The notes beneath the pieces were generated by a model. The model ran no database searches. It was not told the origin of the DNA and worked only from the letters and a program-made list of their open reading frames with translations. The translations under genes and the position numbers were made by a program. From positions 434,001 to 498,000 of the forward strand of contig CAXXNZ010000011.1 of NCBI GenBank assembly GCA_963676075.2: a DNA stretch of 64,000 nt, in the 5' to 3' direction. This DNA comes from JAHJQZ01 sp963676075 (GTDB lineage: Bacteria > Pseudomonadota > Alphaproteobacteria > Rhizobiales > Devosiaceae). Positions 34,916-43,683 of the stretch are shown here, piece by piece. The number at the start of each line of letters is the position of its first letter. Within the stretch, counting starts at the first letter, position 1.

Positions 34916-35041
34916 TTACGCGTATGCGCCCGGCGACCAACAGGCAAATGGCGTCAACACATAGCCGAACGAGCGGATGAACGCATCGGCTTCGGCCATG
35001 ATGCGATTGACTTCGAAACGCTTCATCGCGGCTTTTGGCAT
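34916..35041 (-). pseudogene. Truncated duplicate of D-lyxose isomerase (N-terminal remnant)
   Basis: A 41-codon frame from ATG 35041 to a TAA at 34916 that reads MPKAAMKRFEVNRIM, AEADAFIRSFGYVL, TPFACWSPGAYA. It is almost the same as the first 40 residues of the intact isomerase at 33850 (MKRSEVNRIM, EADAFIRSFGYVL, PPFAYWSPEEF). The DNA also aligns over about 105 bases with mostly third-position changes. All metal-binding residues are missing, so it cannot be an enzyme. It lies just past the MarR gene. Confidence 0.85.
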
Positions 35042-35134
35042 GACACGTACCCTGTCAGGTGAGCACGTCTCAGACCTGATTCAATCTTCGGCGCTTTGCG
35101 AACACACATACCAATATCCGGACAGATGGTTGGA

Positions 35135-35509
35135 TCAGTCCCGCGCGGCGCTGCCGACCTCGATGGCGTGTCCGTCCGGATCGTAGCAACGGAATATGCG
35201 CTGTCCCCAAGCCTGTTTCTGAACCGGGTGAATCAGGCAGGCGTGCGGCGCGACGGCGGCAAAGGCCGCCTCGATGTCTTCATGCTCGAAATAGAGCACG
35301 AGATTTCGCCGCCCATAGGCCTCGTCCGGTCCGTCGGTTTCACCCCAGGCCATTTTCTGCATTGAGGTGCCCTCGTGAATCTCAAACCCCTCATTGAACA
35401 CGACGACATTTCCCTCGGCCCAATCGACACTGAAGCCCATGACATCAACGTAGAAGCGAGTGGATCTATCCAGGTCACGTACGAGCAGTATGGGAGCACG
35501 GAACTTCAT
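35135..35509 (-). CDS. VOC (glyoxalase/bleomycin resistance) family protein
   Basis: 124 residues, one vicinal-oxygen-chelate unit of two beta-alpha-beta-beta-beta modules. N-terminal LLVRDLDRSTRFYVDVMGFSVDW and C-terminal WGQRIFRCYDPDGHAIEVG are classic; metal-ligand candidates are the two Glu/His near NVVVFNEGFEIHEG and IEVG. Substrate unknown. A GAGG site supports the start. It is 17 bases downstream of the beta-mannosidase gene and so probably cotranscribed. Confidence 0.85.
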   Translation of the reverse strand: MKFRAPILLVRDLDRSTRFYVDVMGFSVDWAEGNVVVFNEGFEIHEGTSMQKMAWGETDGPDEAYGRRNLVLYFEHEDIEAAFAAVAPHACLIHPVQKQAWGQRIFRCYDPDGHAIEVGSAARD

Positions 35510-35526
35510 CGCGATGCCTCATGGGA

Positions 35527-38064
35527 TCAATAGGTCTGCCGAAGATGGGAAATCCGAAACTCGGCAACAAGTTCGTCGATCGTCACTGCGGCGCCGCGCC
35601 GCGGTACGAAGACGAGCCGGCGTTCAACACCTGGCAGCAGCGTGATCGCGTTGTCTGAAAAATGGCCGGGCACGTCGACTGTCGCGGTTACGAAAAAGGC
35701 CGGCTTGTCAGCAGTCAGTGTCACCACCGGATTGCCGTCCTCCATCTCCCAGTTCGCAACCACTTCAGCAGGCTCGATGTCGTAATACTTGTAGGCGCGC
35801 GGGAAGAAATCATTGGCGCCTATGAGATTGCCGTTGCCGTCGGTCCAGGTGAAATAGAGGAACTCGTCGTCCTTGAGCTTGTCGATCGGAAACCGCATGA
35901 GCTCTTCGGCAGCATCTGGGTTGAGCGTGTAGCCGGTCCGCCTGAGGCCGCGCACCTCTCCCGAAACGCTGACAGCCTGCACGTCGAGGACGATATCGGA
36001 CCAATCCGGTCTGTCATTGATGCCCTTGAGCACGAGTTCCGAAGGCAACGCGCCTTCGATCGGGGCGCCGCGTGAGTTCTTTGTCTGCCCAAGCGGCGCG
36101 CCCGGCACCGCGACGACGTTGATCGGCAGGAAGAAGCGCTTCGCCATGTGGTGTAGCAGCTTCCAGCCACCACCGTAGTCGAGCGACGACCAGGAGTGCA
36201 CCGGCCAATTATCATTGATCTGCCAGTACAGAGTGCCCATGCAGCGCGGCTTGGTCGAGCGCCAGTATTCGATGGCGGTCTTGATGGCGAGGCCCTGCTG
36301 CACCTGGCTGAGGAAGACCATTTCCGGGAACCCCTTGGGGAAGCGGAAATAGCGCGTCATGGTCTCGATAATGCGCGCGTTGCCGCCATCGTTGCGCTGA
36401 TGCTGCTCCATGACGGGCGAAGACGGGTTGCGCTGGTCAGGCGCCGCGAAGCTTTCGATGACATCCATCGAGGTGAAGGACTGGAAACCGAATTCGGATG
36501 CAAAGCGCGGATTGACGTCGCGATAGTGCTCGAACGGCTTAGCCTCGTGCCAGACGCTCCAGAAATGCATGTCGCCGCGCGTGTCCGAATGCCAGCCATC
36601 GGAGAAATCGAGATAGCCGAGCGAGGGCGATGACGGCCAAAAGCGCCGGCCGGAATCCTCGGCGGCAACGATCTGTTCCAACAGGTGCGAGACGCGATCG
36701 TAATTGGCGATATAGCGCGCCAAATCCTTCTGCGTTTCCTCGTACCAGGTCAGCGAGCCGATAACCTCGTTGTCGCCGCACCAGATGGCGATCGCCGCGT
36801 GGTGCTGAAGACGGCGAACCTGTTGGGTTATCTCCTCACGGACGCTGTCAAGGAAAGCCGGGTGGCTCGGATAGGGCATGCAGGCAAACATGAAATCGTG
36901 CCAGATCAGAATGCCGAGCTCATCGCACATGTCGTAGAACCAGTCCGGCTCGTACTGACCACCGCCCCAGATGCGCAACATGTTCATGTTGGCTGCAGCA
37001 GCGCTTTCCAGAACGTCGCGCACGGCTTCAGGCGTGATGCGCGAAGGAATGGCGTCATTGGGGATCCAGTTGGCACCCATCATGGTGATGTCGCGCCCGT
37101 TGATCCGGCACTTGAAATTGTGGTCGATCTCGTCGGGCTCGACCAACCAGTCGAGCTGTCTGAGACCGATATTGCGGGTGGTCTTTTCGCCATCGAGCAC
37201 GGTCTCGAGCTGATACAGCGGCTGGGCGCCCTGCCCATTCGGCCACCACAGCTTGGCGTTCTCGATGCTGATCGTATCGGTGAATACGTTCTCGCCAGCA
37301 ACGACCGGACGCGTTCCGCCAATCGTATGCCCATCGATCGTGTGAGTCAGTTCGACCTCGCCGACAGCAAAGGCGGTGACACGGCTGGTGATCTTCAGTG
37401 CGACGGTACCATTGTCGTGGGATTGCTCCACCTGCACACTGTCCTGGCGGGCCAGAGGCGCACGCCGAAGCACCATCTTGCCGTAAACGCCCGTCGGCAT
37501 CAGGCAGATGCCCCAGTCCCAACCCGCATGACACGCCGTCTTGCGGATGAAATTGAGGTGGACGCCTTCAAGCCCGTTGGTCTGATAGTTCTTGGTGAAG
37601 GGCAGCGGAAACGGATGCGCCTCGGCCCTGGCCTTGGCAATGTCGCGGGCGACGGCGAACTCGATGCGAAGTGTGTTGGCACCTGGCCGAACCTTGCCGG
37701 TCACATCGAGATCGTGCCGCACGAACTGGTTGTCGACCTCGGCCAGAACCTCGCCGTTCCAGATGATCGTTGCAATGCAGTCCACTTCCGAAAGTGTCAG
37801 GGTCAGGTGCCCCGTCGCCATTTCCGCCGGGATGTCGATTTCGCGCTCGACTGACCACGGGGTCCTGTTGACCCACATGATGTCCATTTCGTTGGTGCCG
37901 AAATAGGGATCCGGGATCAACTCAGCAGCAAGGAGCGCCGTATGCACGTCACCGGGCAAATCGATCGGTATGGCAATATCGGTGCGCGCCGGAGAGCTGA
38001 GAGCGAAAGCACCTGAAAGATCGAATTCCGCGTAGTTTGCGGAGGTTTGAGCAGTGCTGGACAT
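35527..38064 (-). CDS. GH2-family beta-mannosidase
   Basis: 845 residues, cytoplasmic (no signal peptide). GH2 sugar-binding N-terminal domain (IDLPGDVHTALLAAELIPDPYFGTNE, VNRTPWSVEREIDIP), immunoglobulin-like domain, and barrel with NGRDITMMGANWIPND, NMLRIWGGGQYEPDWFYDMCDELGILIWHDFMFACM, acid/base Glu in AIWCGDNEVIG and nucleophile Glu in FASEFGFQS. This architecture is that of beta-mannosidases, which release mannose from mannosyl ends of oligosaccharides. AAGGAG precedes the ATG. A 10-base inverted repeat in its leader region may be an operator. Confidence 0.92.
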   Translation of the reverse strand: MSSTAQTSANYAEFDLSGAFALSSPARTDIAIPIDLPGDVHTALLAAELIPDPYFGTNEMDIMWVNRTPWSVEREIDIPAEMATGHLTLTLSEVDCIATIIWNGEVLAEVDNQFVRHDLDVTGKVRPGANTLRIEFAVARDIAKARAEAHPFPLPFTKNYQTNGLEGVHLNFIRKTACHAGWDWGICLMPTGVYGKMVLRRAPLARQDSVQVEQSHDNGTVALKITSRVTAFAVGEVELTHTIDGHTIGGTRPVVAGENVFTDTISIENAKLWWPNGQGAQPLYQLETVLDGEKTTRNIGLRQLDWLVEPDEIDHNFKCRINGRDITMMGANWIPNDAIPSRITPEAVRDVLESAAAANMNMLRIWGGGQYEPDWFYDMCDELGILIWHDFMFACMPYPSHPAFLDSVREEITQQVRRLQHHAAIAIWCGDNEVIGSLTWYEETQKDLARYIANYDRVSHLLEQIVAAEDSGRRFWPSSPSLGYLDFSDGWHSDTRGDMHFWSVWHEAKPFEHYRDVNPRFASEFGFQSFTSMDVIESFAAPDQRNPSSPVMEQHQRNDGGNARIIETMTRYFRFPKGFPEMVFLSQVQQGLAIKTAIEYWRSTKPRCMGTLYWQINDNWPVHSWSSLDYGGGWKLLHHMAKRFFLPINVVAVPGAPLGQTKNSRGAPIEGALPSELVLKGINDRPDWSDIVLDVQAVSVSGEVRGLRRTGYTLNPDAAEELMRFPIDKLKDDEFLYFTWTDGNGNLIGANDFFPRAYKYYDIEPAEVVANWEMEDGNPVVTLTADKPAFFVTATVDVPGHFSDNAITLLPGVERRLVFVPRRGAAVTIDELVAEFRISHLRQTY

Positions 38065-38195
38065 GAAGGGCTCCTTGGATATCCCGCTTCGGGCGGCGGG
38101 AAACGCACGGGCAGAGCGTGCTGTCGGGGGTGCTCAACAGGTACTCCCAGCCCGCACCTTGCGCAAGATTTGCGACGTCTGCACCACCAGGGAAA

Positions 38196-38258
38196 ATTGT
38201 CTCGCCCAGTCGGATTTTCCACAGGCGGCACCATCGCAGTTGTTTGCCGCGAGACAAT
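38196..38258. promoter_or_regulatory. Long-spaced inverted repeat upstream of beta-mannosidase
   Basis: ATTGTCTCGC (38196-38205) and its exact reverse complement GCGAGACAAT (38249-38258) are separated by 43 bases, centre to centre 53 bases, or five helical turns. They sit 130-195 bases before the beta-mannosidase ATG in a 457-base gap shared with the divergent ArsR gene. This may be a pair of half-sites for a looping sugar repressor. A second, smaller repeat (TTGACG/CGTCAA, 38307-38325) and the palindrome TTGTCGACAA (38437-38446) are in the same gap. Confidence 0.45.
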
Positions 38259-38521
38259 GGAATATCTGGTCGTCCCGGACGATAACTATCACCATTTAGT
38301 CATGTTTTGACGGCATTTTCGTCAAGGCAGTCACGTATGCCTTTGCGGCGTGACCAGCCAGAGGGTCACGATCGGGAGCAACATCGAGGCGCCCCCTCTG
38401 GCCAGTTTCATGGTGACAGATTGGTTTCCGGCTGCGTTGTCGACAAGATCGACGCGTTTGTCCCGTCTCGCCGCAGGGTCGATTTCTTTCGGCCTGACAA
38501 CCTGATTTTTCGAGTGATGTG

Positions 38522-38818
38522 ATGACCGACGAAGCGAGTCTTCCTTTTGATACGGGATCGGCCAATCTGGTTCTGACCGCGATTGCCAATGAGAACCGAC
38601 TGAAGGTGCTGTGCCTGCTGCTCAAGCAGGAGCGCACCGTGACCGACCTGTGCAATGCAGTCGGGCTGGCACAGTCGCCGCTCTCGCAGCACCTGGCCAA
38701 ACTGAGGAAACTCGAGCTGGTCGGCACGCGGCGCGAAGGCCAGCTTATCTATTACCATTTGAAGTCGCAGGCAGTGCGCGATCTGCTGGGAATGCTGAAA
38801 AAGCTCTATCCCTGCTAA
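38522..38818 (+). CDS. ArsR-family repressor, BigR/SqrR-like
   Basis: 98 residues from ATG 38522 (a GTG immediately before is in frame). Winged helix: ALANENRLKVLCLLLKQE, VTDLCNAVGLAQSPLSQHLAKLRKLELVGTRREGQLIYYHL. Two Cys match, in position and spacing, the dithiol pair of the reactive-sulfur sensors BigR and SqrR: one in KVLCLL after the first helix and the other in the C-terminal LYPC. A third Cys (DLCNAVG) is extra. Metal-site residues of arsenic or zinc sensors are absent. It likely derepresses sulfur-detoxification genes such as the DUF442 and DUF302 genes in this window. Confidence 0.85.
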   Translation: MTDEASLPFDTGSANLVLTAIANENRLKVLCLLLKQERTVTDLCNAVGLAQSPLSQHLAKLRKLELVGTRREGQLIYYHLKSQAVRDLLGMLKKLYPC

Positions 38819-38846
38819 CCGCCAGAGTGATAGCGCTCCAACGAAA

Positions 38847-38872
38847 AGGGCGTCCGGATAACCGAACGCCCT
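38847..38872 (-). terminator. Terminator between convergent ArsR and DUF442 genes
   Basis: AGGGCGT-C-CGG / CCG-A-ACGCCCT with a four-base loop: ten pairs around one mismatch. On the minus strand the stem is followed by TTTTCGTT, fitting an intrinsic terminator for the DUF442 gene; on the plus strand no T-run follows, but it may still stop ArsR transcripts. Confidence 0.6.
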
Positions 38873-38906
38873 GATGTGTGGCGGCGACGACTGGAACCGC
38901 TAGCGA

Positions 38907-39233
38907 TCAACCGCGCGAACTCTTGTAGATGCTGATGGCGCGAGCCCCGGATCGGCAGTAGCCGAGCACCGGTTTCGGCAAGCTCTCGCAGACCTGACGG
39001 AACTGGCTCAACTGGGTCGAGCTTGCAGAGCCCGAAACCGGTACGTAGGCAGCTCTGATGCCGAACTGGCCGGCGGTGCGTGCGATATCGTCGAAACGAG
39101 GCTGGCCGGCCTCTTCATTATCCGGACGTATGCACACGACCGACTTGTAGCCGGCCTGGGCGACGATAGGCAGATCGTCCGGCGCGATCTGGGCGCTGAT
39201 TGCATACTTGTTGCTGACAGTCTCGATCTTCAT
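38907..39233 (-). CDS. TIGR01244/DUF442 sulfur transferase-like (phosphatase-fold) protein
   Basis: 108 residues, single DUF442 domain. Features: YAISAQIAPDDLPIVAQAGYKSVVCIRPDNEEAGQP near the start, and the Cys-containing active loop GYCRSGARAISIY near the C terminus. The fold is that of a dual-specificity phosphatase. In BigR operons of Agrobacterium and Xylella this domain is fused to a persulfide dioxygenase-like beta-lactamase domain (Blh); here it stands alone. It faces the ArsR gene tail to tail, and a strong promoter with an overlapping inverted repeat lies upstream. Confidence 0.83.
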   Translation of the reverse strand: MKIETVSNKYAISAQIAPDDLPIVAQAGYKSVVCIRPDNEEAGQPRFDDIARTAGQFGIRAAYVPVSGSASSTQLSQFRQVCESLPKPVLGYCRSGARAISIYKSSRG

Positions 39234-39273
39234 TGTCGGTCCTTTGCTCCGGCTCGCCTCACATTGAAGTATC

Positions 39274-39325
39274 AGGCATTGCTTAATTAGCTTTGCCTAA
39301 TATTATCAAAATGTCGCGTCGTCAA
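39274..39325 (-). promoter_or_regulatory. Promoter and inverted-repeat operator of DUF442 gene
   Basis: Minus strand: -35 TTGACG (39325-39320), 17-base spacer, -10 TATTAG (39302-39297). An inverted repeat AGGCA...TGCCT (39298-39274, 25 bases, AT-rich centre with GCTAATTAAGC) starts on the -10 and covers the expected start site. It is not the ATTC-N8-GAAT sequence found before the DUF302 gene, so if the ArsR protein binds here, it tolerates a different site. Confidence 0.55.
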
Positions 39326-39396
39326 GACCGTTGCCGGCCAAAACCGCACTAGCGATCCGGGGCCGGTTTTTCCGAAACATACGAACGATGGAGGAT

Positions 39397-41382
39397 CTAG
39401 TCGGCAGTGTCGGCGGGGTTTGCCGCATCCGGATCGCTGGCAAGGAATCCGCCGGACTGGCGCGCCCAAAGCGTCGCGTAGATACCGCCCTGTTTCAGCA
39501 GTTCGGCATGACTGCCCTGCTCGACGATCCGCCCCTCATCAATGACGACTAGCCGATCCATGGCGGCGATGGTCGACAGGCGATGGGCGATGGCAAGCAC
39601 GGTCTTGCCTTGCATCAGCGTCGACAGCTGCTCCTGAATTGCCGCCTCAATTTCGGAATCGAGTGCCGAAGTGGCTTCGTCGAGCACAAGGATCGGGGCG
39701 TTCTTGAGCATGACACGGGCAATGGCGATGCGCTGGCGCTGTCCCCCGCTGAGCTTGATGCCGCGCTCGCCGACATGGGCATCGTAGCCGGCCCGGCCGT
39801 CGGGATCCTTGAGGTCGAGGATGAATGCGTGAGCAGCTGCCTTTTTCGCCGCGGCAACCACCTCGGCATCGCTGGCGCCGGGCCGACCATATAGGATGTT
39901 GTCCTTGACCGAGCGGTGCAGCAGCGCCGGCTCCTGGGTGACAACGCCGATGGCGGACCGAAGCGAGTCCTGGGTAACCTTGGAGATGTCGGCACCATCA
40001 ATGAGAATGCGGCCCGACTGGATGTCCCAGAACCTCAGGAGCAGATTGACGATGGTGGTCTTTCCGGCACCGGAATAGCCCACGAGTCCGACCTTCTCGC
40101 CCGGTTTGATATCGAGATCGAACGCGTCAATGACGACGGTCTTCTTGAGATAGCTGAAACCGACATTGTCGAAACGGATAGCGCCGCCGTCAGGCACGAA
40201 GGGGCGTGCGTCGGGCGCATCGACCACTTCGATCGGTCGGGTGATGAGCTCCATCGCATTCTGCAGAACACCGAAGGAGCGCATCAGGCCATTGATCGAG
40301 CCGACAAGCCGGCCGAGCCACATGTTGAGCCTCAGCAGAAGCGCCAGAGCGAAGGCGATCGAACCGACGGTGATGGCGTTTTCTGTCCACAGTTGGATAC
40401 ACAGAACCGCAGCAGCGGTGAAGGCAATCCCCGAGACGAGGTTCATCAGCGACGTGATGCCCACCGACAGGCGGCCTGTGCGTCCCGTAGCCGTGACGTA
40501 ACCGGCAAGGCCCTCGCGCAGATAGGTGTCTGCCTCTTCCGTCGAGCCGTAGAGTTTGACTGTCTGAATGTTGGAATAGACGTCGACCAAGCGCCCATTC
40601 AGCTCGGCGCCTGACTCCGCGAGGTCGACCGAGGCATCGCGCAACCGAGGCAGGAAAAAGCGTGCAATCCCGAGCACGATCCCGGTCCAGATGACGACGA
40701 TCACGACCAGCCACAGATCGAGTCCGGCGAACAAGACGAGTGAGGTCACCATGAATGTGAGGATGGTCCACACAGAGGTCAGTGCGCCGGTGATAAAATT
40801 GCCGAGTGAATCAGCCACCTGCGCAACTTTGGTCAGGACCGACCCTGAATGCTCATTGGCGAAAAACCCGACGCTCTGGCGTGCCACATGGGTAGCGGCC
40901 TGCCACCTCACGAGATTGTAGAAACCGCGCCCGATCACCTGGTTATCGACCATCGCCTCAAGGAAATTGGCGAGGAAGCGAACGACAACGACCACAAGAA
41001 AGATCAGCAGCAATTCGCCGCCGTTACGTGCGATTAGCCCCGGCCACCCCTGGTCGACAACACCGGCCCCAAGAATATCGATCAGCCGCCCCATGAAGTA
41101 GAAGAACAGCGCTTCCATGCTACCGGTGATCGCATTAAGTGCGAAATTCGCCGTTAGCGCCCATTTGGCCTGCCGGGCAAAATACCAGATGAAGCGCCAG
41201 ATGGTATCCGGCGGCGTGGGATTCGTCGGCCGCCGGAACGGATCGACCCAGCGTTCGAATGGACGGAAGAGCGGCTGCAGGAACCGATTTTCCCGATAGG
41301 GGCGATAATTCTTGCGACGCGGCGGCACCGGTCGGCCGCCACGCCCGCCGCCTCTCATTCCGCCGCCTCCAGCATGCCGCAT
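39397..41382 (-). CDS. ABC exporter half-transporter (ABC_membrane-ATPase fusion), Gly/Arg-rich N terminus
   Basis: 661 residues. An N-terminal tail of about 25 residues is rich in Gly, Arg and Pro, then a six-helix ABC_membrane domain (about 75-370) and an ATPase with Walker A GYSGAGKTT, signature LSGGQRQRIAIA and Walker B ILVLDEATSALDSE. Both catalytic Glu and H-loop (AIAHRLSTIAAMD) are intact. Exporter type, MsbA-like; the cargo may be lipid, drug or glycan. An alternative ATG at 41358 has a good GGAGG site. It lies 90 bases downstream of a second half-transporter, so a heterodimer is likely. Confidence 0.9.
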   Translation of the reverse strand: MRHAGGGGMRGGGRGGRPVPPRRKNYRPYRENRFLQPLFRPFERWVDPFRRPTNPTPPDTIWRFIWYFARQAKWALTANFALNAITGSMEALFFYFMGRLIDILGAGVVDQGWPGLIARNGGELLLIFLVVVVVRFLANFLEAMVDNQVIGRGFYNLVRWQAATHVARQSVGFFANEHSGSVLTKVAQVADSLGNFITGALTSVWTILTFMVTSLVLFAGLDLWLVVIVVIWTGIVLGIARFFLPRLRDASVDLAESGAELNGRLVDVYSNIQTVKLYGSTEEADTYLREGLAGYVTATGRTGRLSVGITSLMNLVSGIAFTAAAVLCIQLWTENAITVGSIAFALALLLRLNMWLGRLVGSINGLMRSFGVLQNAMELITRPIEVVDAPDARPFVPDGGAIRFDNVGFSYLKKTVVIDAFDLDIKPGEKVGLVGYSGAGKTTIVNLLLRFWDIQSGRILIDGADISKVTQDSLRSAIGVVTQEPALLHRSVKDNILYGRPGASDAEVVAAAKKAAAHAFILDLKDPDGRAGYDAHVGERGIKLSGGQRQRIAIARVMLKNAPILVLDEATSALDSEIEAAIQEQLSTLMQGKTVLAIAHRLSTIAAMDRLVVIDEGRIVEQGSHAELLKQGGIYATLWARQSGGFLASDPDAANPADTAD

Positions 41383-41472
41383 CTTTGTCTTCCTTTTCGA
41401 CTCCGGCTTGGCATTCTGGCGGTTGATTGCGTCGCCACAAGAGACGGCGCAATCACTTCTCGTGGAACGAGG

Positions 41473-43350
41473 CTACTCCGCCGCTTCCGTATCCGCATCG
41501 AGATCGATGAAGCCACCAGACTGGCGCGCCCAGAGCTTGGCATAATGGCCATTGAGCTTGAGCAGTTCGGCGTGGGTGCCTTCTTCAACGATCCGGCCAT
41601 TGTCGAGAATGATCAGCCGGTCCATCGCCGCGATGGTCGACAGGCGATGGGCGATGGCAATCACCGTCTTGCCCTGCATCAGATGCTCGAACTGACTCTG
41701 GATCGCCTGCTCAACCTCGGAATCGAGCGCCGAGGTTGCCTCGTCGAGGATGAGGATCGGCGCGTCCTTGAGCAACACCCGCGCGATGGCGATGCGCTGG
41801 CGCTGGCCTCCCGACAGCTTGACGCCGCGCTCGCCGACATGGGCGTCATAGCCCGTACGGCCCTTGGCATCAGCGAGCCCGAGAATGAAGTCATGTGCCT
41901 CAGCCTGCTTGGCGGCGGCAATCACCTCCTCCTCGGTCGCGTCGGGCCGGCCATAGGTGATGTTGTCCCTGACCGAGCGGTGCAGCAGCGAGGTGTCCTG
42001 GGTGACAACGCCGATGTTTGCCCGAAGCGATTCCTGGGTGACCTGGGCGATATCCGTATCATCGATGAGGATCCGGCCTGCCTGCAGGTCGTAGAACCGC
42101 AGCAGCAAATTGACGATCGTCGACTTGCCGGCGCCCGAACGTCCGACCAGGCCGATCTTCTCGCCCGGGGCGATATCGAGGTCGAGCTTGTCAATCACTG
42201 CGACATGACGCGGGTCTTCGTCGGTGCCGGCATGGCTGTCGTAATGGAACGACACGTTGTCGAACCGCACCTCGCCTTTGGCACGGCCGAACTTGCTGGC
42301 ATCGGGAACGTCATTGACGATGCGCGGCAGCGAGATCGAATTCATGCCATCACGCACCGTGCCGATATTCTCGAACAACGCCGACATCTCCCACATGATC
42401 CAGTGGGACATGTTGTTCATGCGCATGATCAGCGCCACCGCGGCAGCGACCGCACCGGCACCGATGTCACCGACGCTCCACAGCCACAGTCCTGTCCCCG
42501 TCACCACGAACAAAGCGATGAAGTTGAGCCAGTCGACCGCGATGTTGAGCATCGTGCCGAGCCGCATCTGGCGATGGACGGTGTTCAAGAACTCATCCAT
42601 CGCCTCGTGAGCGTAGGATTCCTCGCGCTGCGAATGCGAGAACAGCTTGACCGTGGAAATGTTGGTGTAGCTGTCGACAATCCGCCCCGTCATCATCGAA
42701 CGGGCGTCTGCCTGCTGCTGGGCGACCTTTGACAGACGCGGCACGAAATACCTGAGCGCAATGCCGTAAATCACCAGCCAAAGCGCAAATGGAATTGCGA
42801 AACGCCAGTCGAACATGAAGGCGAAGACGACCGCACCGACGAAATAGGTGACGACATAGACCGAGACGTCGAGCACCTTCATGACCACTTCGCGCACGGC
42901 GAGCGAGGTCTGCATCAGCTTGGCGGCAATGCGGCCGGCAAACTCGTCCTGGAAATAGGACATGGACTGGCGAAGCAGATAGCGGTGCGCCAGCCAGCGG
43001 ATGCGCTGCGGCAGGTTGCCCAAAAGGGTCTGATGGATGATCAGCGCGTTCAGAAGGGAAAACGCCGGGAAGATCACCAGCAGCACCGCGCTCATCATAA
43101 CCAGCGTCGGCCACTCGTCCTGAAACAGGCGCGAGGGTTCAACCGTCGCCAGCCAGTCAACGATGCTGCCTAAGAAACCGAACAGCGAGATCTCGATGAT
43201 GGCGATGGAGAAGGAGGTAAACGACATCAAGCCGAGCCAACGCTTCGCCCCCTTCGAATAGTGTAGACAGAAGGCCAGCAGCCCTTTCGGGGGCTGCTCG
43301 GGCTCGGCTAGCGGATAGGGATCGAGGCGGCGTTCAAACCAGCTCAACAT
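41473..43350 (-). CDS. ABC exporter half-transporter (ABC_membrane-ATPase fusion)
   Basis: 625 residues from ATG 43350 (a GTG four codons upstream is possible). Six-helix ABC_membrane domain (about 40-340), then the ATPase: Walker A GRSGAGKST, LSGGQRQRIAIA, ILILDEATSALDSE and AIAHRLSTIAAMD. All ATP-site residues look canonical. The C-terminal third is nearly the same as in the downstream gene, showing an old tandem duplication, while the membrane domains have diverged. The pair is probably an operon encoding a heterodimer; cargo unknown. Confidence 0.9.
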   Translation of the reverse strand: MLSWFERRLDPYPLAEPEQPPKGLLAFCLHYSKGAKRWLGLMSFTSFSIAIIEISLFGFLGSIVDWLATVEPSRLFQDEWPTLVMMSAVLLVIFPAFSLLNALIIHQTLLGNLPQRIRWLAHRYLLRQSMSYFQDEFAGRIAAKLMQTSLAVREVVMKVLDVSVYVVTYFVGAVVFAFMFDWRFAIPFALWLVIYGIALRYFVPRLSKVAQQQADARSMMTGRIVDSYTNISTVKLFSHSQREESYAHEAMDEFLNTVHRQMRLGTMLNIAVDWLNFIALFVVTGTGLWLWSVGDIGAGAVAAAVALIMRMNNMSHWIMWEMSALFENIGTVRDGMNSISLPRIVNDVPDASKFGRAKGEVRFDNVSFHYDSHAGTDEDPRHVAVIDKLDLDIAPGEKIGLVGRSGAGKSTIVNLLLRFYDLQAGRILIDDTDIAQVTQESLRANIGVVTQDTSLLHRSVRDNITYGRPDATEEEVIAAAKQAEAHDFILGLADAKGRTGYDAHVGERGVKLSGGQRQRIAIARVLLKDAPILILDEATSALDSEVEQAIQSQFEHLMQGKTVIAIAHRLSTIAAMDRLIILDNGRIVEEGTHAELLKLNGHYAKLWARQSGGFIDLDADTEAAE

Positions 43351-43683
43351 CTTGATCACCACATAAAGGCAGTGCGACGGGCGCTCCGAAAATCTCGGAA
43401 CGCAGGTCCACTTATCTATTTCAAAATCGGGGCGCTCTTTGCGTGATATACGAAGAGGAGCGTCTTGCCGTCAGTCCTGCCCGGAGGCCGCGGGAATTGA
43501 AGACTCTAGCGGGAGCGAGGTACTGAGCGAACGATAACATACACCAATGCCGAAAAACGGCTGTAGCAAGATTGCCACACCTGTTTGGGACTTGCTCATT
43601 GCCGCCGCACATGCTGCCTTGCAGAAAATCACGCGCCGATGCCGGCGCAAACTCCACCTGCCCCAGACGATGAGCCTTGAACC
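43351..43683. other. Intergenic region between ABC exporter pair and pepN
   Basis: About 330 bases between divergent genes. It should hold both promoters; it is moderately AT-rich around 43400-43450 (upstream of the exporter gene) and 43530-43570. No repeat, structured RNA or small gene was recognised. Confidence 0.35.
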
